Origin: Iris pallida
Lineage: Eukaryota; Streptophyta; Magnoliopsida; Asparagales; Iridaceae
Length of the DNA: 64,000 nt
Reading direction: 5' to 3'
Assembly: GCA_029216955.1 (NCBI GenBank)
Contig: JANAVB010005597.1
Span: forward strand, 48,586,703-48,650,702
The notes under the pieces are model-generated. The model made no database searches, was not told the DNA's origin, and was given only the letters and a program-made list of their open reading frames with translations. Shown here piece after piece: positions 1-14,761 of this stretch; positions within the stretch are counted from its first letter, which is position 1; each line of letters starts with the position of its first letter. Position numbers and translations under genes: made by a program.

Positions 1-1950
1 CGGCTTATCCCCGTGTGTAAGAGGGGTAAGCTCACACAGTTCTAAGTTACAGTTGGATGTGGTCATAAACATTACTCTATTCCCCCAGTCCCCAATCAGT
101 TCTGTAATTGCAGTCAGTACTCTCAGGGAGAGTTTTGTGTTTGCATCGTGGTTTAAACTTGCAGTAAAGCGATTATTAAAATAACTGTAAAACTAACACA
201 AACTATACTTGCCTCAAAATGGACTTGACTGGAGAGGATGAAGACTTCGAGATGGAAATTCAGAATCGTCCTCGAATTCCTACATTCGAGAAATTGACTC
301 AGATTCCAGGGTTACCAATCTAGCTACGCTAGTTGAAATCTCTAATTGTGTCCTATTCTATTTTAATTCTTTATTAATACAACACGACAAAAACACGATT
401 ATTTGTGCGTTGAATTTATACGAGGGAAGGATCGTTTTAAACTTTGTATTTTGGAAAACTCGTCGATACCAATTTAATTGATTAAAACTTTATATTTTCA
501 TAATTATAAATATAAAACTAATTTCTTATTTTAGTGAGAAATACATGATCGTTTGTTAATATTAAAACTTGTAGATTTTGGGTGAGAAAATCTTTACTAA
601 TTTTTATATGAAAATAACTTTTATTATTAGTGTATTATTACGCTACACAAACTCGCACAATCAGCAATCAATCAAAACCTACGCTACCAAATTACAGTTA
701 CAGAACCAACAACCAGCTGGGCTTATGCCCATTACAATTTATTTACATAAATTGAAATAAGTCAGAAACGGCCGTTAGTTCTAAATTTTCTATAAATAAT
801 TAAGAATAAAATAAATGATAAAAATAAAGTAAATATTTATCGAGTCTCAAATATGGTCCAATCGTCAACTAGGCTAATGCCTCAACGTCCGGGCGAAATC
901 GGTTTCGTTTGCACTTAGCCGGGCCCATTGACCGATACGGTCGTCGCACAAAATCCAAATATTTAATATATATTTCCGAAATCCATTTTAAAAATCATTT
1001 TTAAAATATAATTGAATTTACGGAAAATTCGGCAGCATCTTCTCTGTTTTTGGTCAACCCAAAAACTGGGAAATATGCCGATAATTTTCCTGCAAATCCC
1101 AAACCAGGGAATCCCAAGATATATATATAAAAATAATCCACAACCAATCCACAGATTAATTTGGAACGACCCGAAACAATTTTCGAAGTCCGAATCCAAC
1201 CAAAACATCACAGAACGCTACCGGAAAAATCAGGAAAGCCCAAAATATACCGAAATCCAATTTTCGTAAAGTTCGGAAAGATCAAAACAACCAACAGAAC
1301 CTTTCCGAAGGTTCCAACACTACGACGTCGCTAAAAATTGAATTTCCAGGAGGGAATCAGGGACCATTCTCATCACAGACTGTATGAAAAATAGAATGGG
1401 ACAGGGGTTATACCTCGGGTTGCTCGGCTAGAGCTCTCAGATGCAAGTTATAGAAAAAGAAATCACGGACAGCAGGAGAAGTCGTCGGGACAGCGGGTCG
1501 CCGGAAAGGGACAGACCTAGAGTCCGGCTAGGGCACGCCTGGACTCGAAAAAGCCATGAGAGCGAGGTCAGCGCTGAACGCTGTCGGCGAAGGGTTGGGC
1601 CGACGGGAAGGTCGGCGGGAGCTGGGGAACGGGCCGCACGCTGGCGGTCGGGGCTAAGGCTCCGGCGCTGCTGGGTCGCGGCGGGAAGGGCACCGCACGC
1701 TAGGAGGCCGGGCTAGGGGTGCCGACGGGCTGGATCGGGTCGGAGAGAAACCAGATTTTTAAGAAATAGATTTAGGTCCAGGTCTGGGTTCAGGCTCGGG
1801 TCTGGGGCTCGGGTCTGGGTCAGCACCCAAAAACCGAATTAATAATTTTGAAATAATTTTTAACACTCAAAAATAATACTAATAATTATAATAAATATAA
1901 TAACAACATAGAATACTAATATTAATTTATTTCACAAAAATTGGGTTTCA
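1..1950 (-). repeat. Element A 3' LTR (partial)
   Basis: Position 1 aligns with 11614 in the 5' LTR and the match runs to the CA terminus at 1950 (TG on the minus strand). Compared with the 5' copy (54892-55330), about 440 bp are missing near 1745. That block holds the TATA-like AT tract of the other copy. By-eye divergence from the 5' copy is a few percent, the largest of the elements here. GC-rich sequence at 1480-1740 alternates with AT-rich flanks. The short frames in it are not genes. Confidence 0.9.
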
Positions 1951-1990
1951 TAATCTTCCCTCCTTAGAAAATTTCGTCCTCGAAATTAAA
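1951..1990 (-). promoter_or_regulatory. Element A polypurine tract and upstream box
   Basis: On the minus strand, TTTCGAGGACGAAAT is followed by AAGGAGGGAAGATTA directly before the LTR. The same box and purine run precede the 3' LTR of C and D, and a weaker form precedes that of F. It would prime plus-strand DNA synthesis. Confidence 0.8.
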
Positions 1991-2009
1991 GGCAAGGTTA
2001 GGGGTTACC

Positions 2010-3668
2010 TTAAGTCTCAAATAGGTACGGGTACTGCTCCCGTATCTGGTCTTCTCGCTTCCAGGTCGACTCGTCTGGTGAGTTGTGCCGCCACATCACT
2101 CTGACTATCAGCGTCACGGTGTTCCTGGTTCTCTTCTCGCCTTTGTCCAAAATTGCCACTGGCTTCTCTGGCACTGTGAGGCTGGGTCCAATCTCCAGCT
2201 CCGAATGGTCCAAGATATGGCTCGGGTCCGGGATGTAGCATCTCAGCTGCGAGACGTGGAAGACGTTGTGGACGCCTTCGAGACTTAGGGGTAGAGCCAC
2301 CCGATAAGCCACTTCTCCAATCCTGCTAAGTACTTCAAATGGACCAATATACCTGGGGCTTAACTTTTCTGCTCTGCCGAAACGAATTATTCCTCTGGTA
2401 GGAGAGATCTTCACAAACAAACTGTCGCCTTCTTCAAACTCCAGAGGCCGTCTGCTACTATCAGCCCAATGCTTCTGTCTGTCCTGGGCTATCCTGAGCT
2501 TGTCTCGGATCATTCTTATCTTCTCTGCTGCTTCGGTCACCATCTCGGGTCCAAGCAACACTCGTTCTCCGATGTCGTCCCAAGCAAGTGGAGTGCGGCA
2601 ACGACGTCCGTAGAGTACCTCGAACGGTGTCATACCGATGCTAGCTTGGTAGCTGTTGTTGTAAGAGAACTCTACCAAGTACAAATGGTCTTTCCAAGAC
2701 CCTTCAAATTCCAGGACGCAGGATCTCAACATGTCTTCTAGCGTCTGGATTGTTCTCTCTGATTGCCCGTCAGTCTGGGGGTGGTAGGCGGTGCTGAACT
2801 TCAGTTGGGTTCCCAAGCTGTCATGCAAACACTTCCAAAAGTGAGAGGTAAATCTAGTATCTCTGTCAGATACGATACTTACCGGAACTCCATGAATTCG
2901 GTAGATGTGCCGCATGTACAGTGCTGCCAACTTCTCGGTGGATAAACCAACCTTGAAGGGGATAAAGTGAGCTGACTTCGTCAGTTGGTCCACAATAACC
3001 CAAATGGCATCCTTCCATCCTTGGGATCGAGGCAGTCCCGATACAAAATCCATCATTATGTGCTCCCATTTCCACTCTGGGATGTCAAGCGGCTGCAATA
3101 ATCCTGCTGGTCTCTGTCTGCTAGCTTTTACTTGTTGACAAATCAAACATCTAGCCACATACCTGGATACGTCCTTCTTCATTCCGTACCACCACACTAT
3201 TGTACACATATCCCGGTACATTTTGTTGGCTCCTGGATGTATGGAATACTGCGACTGGTGCACTTCTTGCATCAGCTCGTTCTTCAGTTCGCCAGTTGGT
3301 ACGCAAAGTCTCGTACCATTCTTTAATGCTCCGTCACTGGCGATTGAGAATCCTTCAAGTGTTTTCGCCATCACTTGATCTCTAAGTTTGTAAAACGTCT
3401 CGTCTTGGAATTGTGCCTCCTTGATTATGTCCATAAGACTCGAACGCACTTGCAACTGCATCAATGATGATTCAGCTCCTGGTACGATGGCCTCTCTTCT
3501 AAGTTTCTTCATCTCTTCTTCGGGCAGTACAATTTCCAATCCTAGCTTCTCCATGTCCTCCAGCAAATGATGCTCCTTGGTCAAGAACATAGCCATCGGG
3601 TATTGACTAAGTGCATCTGCAACAACATACATTAGCCTTACCCGGATGATATTGCAGGTTGATGTCAA
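2010..3668 (-). pseudogene. Element A pol: integrase and chromodomain
   Basis: A 552-codon open stretch, the longest in A. It begins near the end of RNase H ([10 protein letters not shown]). It then carries the integrase HHCC zinc finger (CLICQQVK), the catalytic core (DFVSGLP, SDRDTRF and DGQSERTIQ supplying D, D and E), a GPF module (IGPFEVLSRIGEVAYR) and a chromodomain-like tail ending YPYLF. The chromodomain of these elements is thought to direct insertion into heterochromatin. The frame equals that of the RT stretch, but two compensating indels near 3670-3760 separate them. Unlike element D, A has no inserted segment between the core and the GPF module. Not functional in this context because the upstream frame is broken. 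Confidence 0.9.
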
Positions 3669-3734
3669 AATCCTTCATCAGCTCCAGCCATCGCCTCTGT
3701 CTCATGTTCAGCTCCTTCTGAGTGAAAACATATT

Positions 3735-4842
3735 TCAAAATTTTGTGGTCAGTAAATATTTACACTCTCTCTCTCTATACAGATAGTGCTTCCATAGCTT
3801 CAAAGCAAATATCACCGCTGCAAGCTCCAAATCATGTGTGGGATAGTTCTTCTCATTAGTCCGTAATTGCCTAGATGCATAAGCAATTACTTTCCCGTGT
3901 TGTTGAAGAACGCAGCCCAGTCCCTTACCTGAAGCATCACTATAGATTGAGAAACCGCCAGTACCTGCGGGTAGCGCAAGAATCGGTGCCGTTGTAAGCC
4001 TCTTCTTCAGTTTCTCAAAAGCTGACTGGCAAGCTTCAGACCATATGAACTCCTCGTTCTTCCTGGTAAGCTTCGTTATTGGTTCAGCAATCTTGGAGAA
4101 ATCCTTCACGAACTTCCGGTAGTAGCCAGCTAAACCCAGAAAGCTTCTGATCTCTGCAACCGAGCTTGGTGCAGTCCACTTCTCAATAGCAGCTATCTTC
4201 TTTGGATCTACCGAAATTCTTTTTTCTGTGACAATATGGCCCAAAAATTCCACTTTGTCTAAAAAGAATTTGCATTTGGATAGCTTACCATAGAGCTTCT
4301 CCTTCCTCAAGGTACTCAGCACTTTCCTCAGGTGCTCTTCATGCTCTTCCTCCGTCTTCGAGTAGATCAGTATGTCATCGATGAAGACAACAACAAACTG
4401 ATCCAGATATTCATGGAAAACCTTGTTAATGAGGTTCATGAATATCGCAGGAGCATTTGTCAGTCCAAACGGCATGACCAAGAATTCAAATTGTCCATAC
4501 TTGGTGTTGAACGCCGTCTTGGGAATATCCTCCTTCCTGACCTTGATTTGATGGTAGCCTGATCTGAGATCTATCTATGAAAATACCTTGGCTCCACTCA
4601 GTTGATCAAACAGGTCGTCGATCCGGGGCAGGGGGTACTTGTTCTTGATGGTGATGTTGTTCAGCGCCCGGTAGTCAATGCACATCCGCACGGTTCCATC
4701 CTTCTTGGGCATGAACAAAACTGGTGCTCCCCAGGGTGAAGCCCCGTCTCTGATAAATCCTTGTGCCTTCAGCTCGTCGATCTGATCCTTCATCTCCTTG
4801 GCCTCCTTGGGGTTGATTCTGTAGCATCCTCGAGAAATAGGG
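3735..4842 (-). pseudogene. Element A pol: reverse transcriptase and RNase H
   Basis: Reading leftward from the E insertion site: [15 protein letters not shown] and [10 protein letters not shown] (RT start), a TAG near 4575 just after VFS where D has a lysine codon, then [11 protein letters not shown], the catalytic [11 protein letters not shown] near 4375-4400, and RNase H with [14 protein letters not shown] and [21 protein letters not shown]. The frame is lost at 3735, where the D homologue continues into [16 protein letters not shown]. All pieces are in one frame. Solo LTR E interrupts the sequence at 4843, between protease and RT. This is a nonsense- and frameshift-disabled relic. Confidence 0.9.
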
Positions 4843-8904
<4,062 letters not shown>

Positions 8905-9412
8905 TAGGGGAAGAGCCGGGTACTAGATCGATGGTGAATTTTATACCTCGATCTGGCGGCAATCCTGGAAGACTATCTGGAAAGACGTCCATAAATTCCG
9001 CAATGACAGGATGAGGAGGCCCGGGTTCTTCGGTGATTGAGGAGTAGGTAATACTCTTCATATCTTCCGGAGCCCGAGAGATTTCAAACTCCGATTCTCC
9101 TGGTGGGCTGAAGATGACACATCCTCGGTGACAATCGATCAGCGCATGCTGTTCACTTAACCAGTCCATCCCTAGGATTACATCATAGTTGGGCAGGGGC
9201 ATCACTAGTAAAGGTGTTGAGAACTAGCGACCTGAGATGGTTATGGGATAATTACAAGCCTCAATGATGGGTATGGGTCCACCACCGGTCATAACTCTAC
9301 TAATCACCTTGCTAAGTCCCGAATCTATGTGGTGTGCAGAAATAAACTCTGATGATATGAAACTATGTGATGCACCCGAATCAAATAATGCTAGAGCAGG
9401 ATGTAAAAACAC
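8905..9412 (-). pseudogene. Element A protease domain
   Basis: Retropepsin-like aspartic protease. ALFDSGASHSFIS near 9350-9385 holds the catalytic D-S-G, followed by MPLPNYDVILGMDWL and the flap-to-C-terminal region typical of plant chromoviruses. A TAG near 9226 splits it. The open frame downstream runs a few codons into solo LTR E, so its last residues are not retroviral. The frame equals that of RT once E plus its duplicated target (4067 bp) is removed. Upstream, TAA and TAG stops separate it from gag. Element D lacks the residues that follow DSG here. Confidence 0.88.
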
Positions 9413-9520
9413 ATAAATGGAACCTGTGATGACATCAGCGGTGGATTCCTGCTCTGGTTCCTGCTCATCAGCTGCTAGGGCAAAAGCTCGCCCGGTCTTC
9501 TGCTGGTGCTATCCGAACCG

Positions 9521-10866
9521 TTATTGCTGAGTAGGTAGGGAAGCTCTTTGCTGATTGGTTCCGGTCCGGTGAACTGATGAGGGGCAGTCTCTCACTTGGT
9601 GGGCGACAGACCCACAGACTAGGCAGTGTCCTAGTCTCTTCCTGCATATGTTCGACTGATGTCCCGGCCTCTTACAATATTCACAGACTGGGATCTGCCT
9701 CTGAGGCGACTTATCATTAGTCCTCGCCTGATGGTGCAGCTGCTGGTGGTTCGAAGGCCTGTTGTTGTTGTTGGGCCTCTTCTGGTTACCCTGGAAGTTG
9801 CTAGTTCCAGGATACTCCCTCTTGGATCGAGAATGTTGGCCCTTCTCCACGTCCTGAGCTCGTATCAGGATCCTCTCATATGTTTTAGCGCCACCTGCGA
9901 TCACAGGGGTGCGAATCTCTTCTCGTAATCCATACCTGAATCGTTCAGCACGATCCTTGGGGTCAGCTACCAGGTTCTGGACAAAGCGGCTAAGTCGGTC
10001 GAACTCTGCTGCATATTTGCTGACCGTCATGTTCCCCTGCTTTAGGTCCTGGAATTGCTTTTCCATCTCCCGCATTCAGATGTTGGGAAGAACTTCCTGC
10101 GGAACAGCCTCTTGAAGGTGTCCCAGTCGAGCTGCTTGTCCTGGAGTCAGGGTTCATTCCGATACCAGATGTTCGCCACATCCTGTAGCTGGAGTCCCAC
10201 TGCTTCGGTCTTGAGGTCCTCTGGGAGTCGAGCGACGCTCAAGAGACGCTCTATGCTGTCTAGCCATTCATCGGCGTAGATGATACCCTCGGTTCCTTTG
10301 AAAGGTCGAGGGCCTTGCTTCTTAAAGCTCTTTATATCTCCAACCTTCATGTAATTATATGCCTCTAATCAAAATAATGGCCTTAATGATATAAATCTTA
10401 ACTCCTGAATTATGCTTACCTTGGCAGGTCGTGGCTCCGATGAAGTGGTTCCTCCTCTCTCGAGGGCAGCCATAGCCACGTTGTGGGCATTCTCCATGCC
10501 TTCTCTCATAATCGCGGTCTGCTCGCGATGGGCTGCAGCTTGGGCTGCAGTCTGTTCTCGATGAGCTTCTGCTTGGGCTCTCTGGGCTTCGAGCACTCCA
10601 CGTAGCATGCTCACTAGATCAGTGGAATCCATGGGCACTGGTGATGCAGCTGGTGCGGCCACTACCGCAGGGGTCTGTGGCTCAGCCCGGGAAAGTGTAG
10701 GGTTTGCCGCTTGAAAAGTAGTGGTGTAAGCACCGCGGAGTGCTGGAGATTGATGGGGACGGTCGGTCAGCTGCAACGGTGAAGGGTCTGGACGTGCTGG
10801 GGGAGATGGGGTGTGTTCAGATGATGACACCTCATCGCCAGCAGGGGCGGTCTTCTCCTTGGTCAT
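9521..10866 (-). pseudogene. Element A gag
   Basis: Capsid and nucleocapsid polyprotein. The start is ATG at 10866, just after a possible leader splice acceptor (CTTCCAG|ATT). The N-terminal part (10369-10866) is Pro/Ala/Gln-rich with an AHREQTAAQAAAHREQTA repeat. The capsid part has FKGTEGIIYADEWLDSIERL (10147-10350) and MREMEKQFQDLKQG onward (9521-10075). Two CCHC knuckles follow (CEYCKRPGHQSNIC and CLVCGSVAHQVRDC), the second with A in place of G. Damage: a stop near 10371, a TGA near 10147, and a frameshift near 10080. The first stop lies in a 75-nt GT...AG segment (10345-10419) that may be an intron. Confidence 0.88.
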
Positions 10867-11027
10867 AATCTGGAAGGTTTAGGGTACAAACATAAGCAAG
10901 GTATCCTACCAGTCTATAATCAAACAAAAATATTTATTTATATATAATTCGGACCAATGTTGTGACAAATCAATGTTCTAGTGTTCTAATTGTTTCTAGG
11001 TATGTTTGCCTAAGTTGTTGTATTTGA

Positions 11028-11045
11028 GACCTGCATGGGCCACCA
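11028..11045 (-). promoter_or_regulatory. Element A primer binding site (tRNA-Ile type)
   Basis: Minus-strand TGGTGGCCCATGCAGGTC, nine bases inside the 5' LTR. On the plus strand it reads as a tRNA 3' end closing in GGGCCA+CCA, which from memory matches plant tRNA-Ile(AAU). Identical 18-mers follow the 5' LTRs of C and D. Confidence 0.75.
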
Positions 11046-11054
11046 CTAAAAACA

Positions 11055-13066
11055 TGTCACGACCCGATCCCAATTAATTGGGTCGAACCGGATCATGTCC
11101 AGCCTGCACCGTTGTTGAGACAGCGACAGTAAGCTGTTCCTTTAGCAGGTAACCATACAACAATATCTATATTTGTCACAACTCAAATTCGGGAAATGAA
11201 ACTTTATTAAACTTTGAAATGAAATACAACTGGAAAATGTACTGAAATAAATAACAGAGTTTAAAATAAACAACAATGCTGAAAAAAAAAACTATCTAAT
11301 CAGCCGGTTCATCGGCATCAGTCCCAACGTCCTCCAATGGGAACTCTGGCAGCACTACAGGGTACAGAACAGGGTCGTAGTAACTGCTGTATAACAGCTC
11401 AGCATCCTCAATGTCCCCTAAAAATGTATCTCCAGTCAGGAGGGAGCAAAGTACAATTCATGCTAATTTAAAACAGTTAAAATGAATAATAGAATCATGT
11501 ACTTTTAAACAGTTTAGAAATGAACAGTTTTTCAGCAGTAAAACAGCGTGATTTGAATAGGCAATAAATATGACCGGCTTGGGATGATTCAGTAGTATCC
11601 TATTGATACGGTACGGCTTATCCCCGTATGTAAGAGGGGTAAGCTCATACAGTTCTAAGTTACAGTTGGATGTGGTCCTAAACATTACTCTATTCCCCCA
11701 GTCCCCAATCAGTTCAGTAATTGCAGTCGGTACTTTCAGGAAGAGTTTCGTGTTTGTATCGTGGTTTAAACTTGCAATAAAGCGATTATTAAAATAACTG
11801 TAAAACTAACACAAACTATACTTGCCTCAAAATGGACTTGACTGGAGAGGATGAAGACTTCGAGATGGAAATTCAGAATCGTCCTCGAATTCCTACATTC
11901 GAGAAATTGACTCAGATTCCAGGGTTACCAATCTAGCTACGCTAGTTGAAATCTCTAATTGTGTCCTATTCCATTTTAATTCTTTATTAATACAACACGA
12001 CAAAAACACGATTATTTGTGCGTTGAATTTATACGAGGAAAAGATCGTTTTAAACTTTATATTTTGGAAAACTCGACGATACCAATTTAATTGATTAAAA
12101 CTTTGTATTTTCATAATTATAAATATAAAACTAATTTCTTATTTTAGTGAGAAATACATGATCATTTGTTAATATTAAAACTTGTAGATTTTACGTGAGA
12201 AAATCTTTACTAATTTTTATATGAAAATAACTTTTATTATTAGTGTATTATTACGCTACACAAACTCGCAAAATCAGCAATCAACCAAAACCTACGCTAC
12301 CAAATTACAGTTACAGAACCAACAACCAGCTGGACTTATGCCTATTACAATTTATTTACATAAATTAAAATAAGACAGAAACGGTCGTTAGTTCTAAACT
12401 TTCTATAAATAATTAAGAATAGAATAAATGATAAAAATAAAGTAAATATTTATCGAGTCTCAGATATGGTCCAATCGTCAACTAGGCTAATGCCTCAACG
12501 TCCGGACGAAGCCGGTTTCGTTTGCACTTAGCCGGGGCCCATTGACCGATACGGTCGTCGCCCAAAATCTAAATATTTAATATATATTTTCGAAATCCAT
12601 TTTAAAAATCATTTTTAAAATATAATTGAAATTACGGAAAATCTGGCAGCATCTCCTCTGTTTTTGGTCAACCCAAAAATTGGAAAATATGCCGATAATT
12701 TTCCTGCAAATCCCAAACCAGGGAATCCCAAGATATATATATAAAAATAATCCACAACCAATCCACAGATTAATTCGGAACGACCCGAAACAATTTCGGA
12801 AGTCCGAATCCAACCAAAACATCACATAACGCTACCGAAAAAATCCGAAAAGCCCAAAATATACCGAAATCCAATTTCCAAAAAGTTCGGAAAGATCAAA
12901 ACAACCAACAGAACCTTTTCGAAGGTTCCAACACTACGATGTCGCTAAAAACTGAATTCCCAGGAGGGAATCAGGGACCATTCTCATCACAGACTGTATG
13001 AAAAATAGAATAGGACATGGGTTATACCTCGGGTTGTTCGGCTAGAGCTCTCAGATGCAAGTTATA
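11055..13066 (-). repeat. Element A 5' LTR, internal-side segment
   Basis: Starts TGTCACGACCC at 11055 (LTR end on the minus strand). From 11614 it is colinear with 1-1440. It ends at TTATA (13062-13066), duplicated at 54595-54599 by solo LTR B. The rest of the LTR is at 54600-55520; together they make about 2.93 kb. Confidence 0.92.
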
Positions 13067-14761
13067 TGTAATACCCCGCTCCGCATCGGTGCATTACGAT
13101 GACTCGTTGACTCGAAGAGTTGCGTTGACCCGATAAAGTATCGATGCGAATCGATACAAGTGTTACGTTGGCCAAAGGTAAGCTTTGAGTCGGTCGGAAT
13201 CTATGAATCGAATCGATGTAAAAGATAAGTCCCGTTTGAGTAAGTGCTGATTTTAGTTGATCTGTTGTGCAGGCTATGCTTTTACGCTGGACGATAAGAG
13301 GTCGGCATTTTGCCTTATGCAATGAAGTGTCCGCAAAACCAAATCGTGGCCTTGCAACGGATTGTGGCATGGGTGCGATAGGCTAAATCAACCGAGTAGT
13401 TCAAAGGAATGGCTAAGTCCGGGAGTTAGCTATGCGATCGTGTTATGGAAGCGAGACGCTTCAATCGGTGAGACGGCAAGGCGTATCGGCTTAAGGTGGG
13501 CGGGTTCTTGACTCTCTCTCCATTTTCCTTCACGTCTAATAAAATGTATTATGGTATGCGTAAGATGTTATCGAGTTAGCGAGCGTGGCTCGGCGACGAA
13601 AGGTCCAAGTATGTGTCGAACACTAAGATAGAACATTGAACAATCGAACAATTGAAGCGACGTGCATCGAATGCACGAGTCGCAGTAGGACAATGATGGT
13701 AGAACATTGAAAGATGATAATGAGATGTGCATCATGTGCACGGCTCCGAGAACATTGAACACTAGGCGTAGAACATTGAATACGGTGCTGAGCGTGCCTT
13801 CGGGCACTTATGTTACGAAAAGACTAAGTAATACGGAATTATGCTATGAGAATAACTTACGAATGGTACGCGTTGAATACGAGTATGAGATGACTAAGCC
13901 GTTGGGTGTCGTGCATCAATATGGATGTGTTGGGGCATAATGCCGACGGAGCTTCCCATATGAATGGTGGATTATGTTTATGGCACGGGAAACCGTTTAT
14001 GGCACAGGAAACCTTTTATGGATCGAGACTTTATTTATGAAACAGAGGATTCGGTTGGAATGTTATGTGTGTTTGCTATGGTACGTATTGCATGGTCAAT
14101 GGACTCGGATGGCCCGTACACGGGTACGGCTTCCCTCGAACGGTTACGCCGGGGCGCCGGGACCGTTCGACCTAGGAGGGAATTATGTGTGGTATTTATG
14201 GTGCACAACATTCGGACGGATTACGACCGTCCAGTGCTGTGATAAGCTATGATATCCGTAAGTTTGGGATCCTTCGGATACTGGGCTAGCAACCTGTATC
14301 GAAGCGATTGTAGGCTTACACATATGAGATGCCAAGTCCATTACGGTACGAAACACCGTGACCTTCATATAGATAGGGCCGGTGGGATGAGATGAGAGCT
14401 CGGTGCAGGCGTAGGGCCTGCCACCCATTATGCATATGTTTACGTTTATGATTGGTCGGTTTTGTGATTCGTATGTTTGCTTATGCTAAGTTCTAACCAC
14501 TGCAGGCTAAGGAAAATGGGACGGAGATGTGCATGAACACTATGTTTATGTTTCGAATTATGTCTAACTATATCTGCTGCAGGAACACGGTATAGGACAC
14601 ATTTACGATATGTTGCTATACGATCGAATGTTGCCATGAAACTGATCCTAAGGCTAAATAGGAAGATCACAATTTAAGTTGCATGTTCACTAAATGATTT
14701 AGTGTTTGGTTTGGGTGCGAGCGGGTCTTGATCAGTGCGAAGCGAGGATGAAAGCACTAAT

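Noticed and set aside
11458..11797. Short frames in A LTR, also near 1-300
   Set aside because: LTR sequence, not conserved between the two copies as reading frames.
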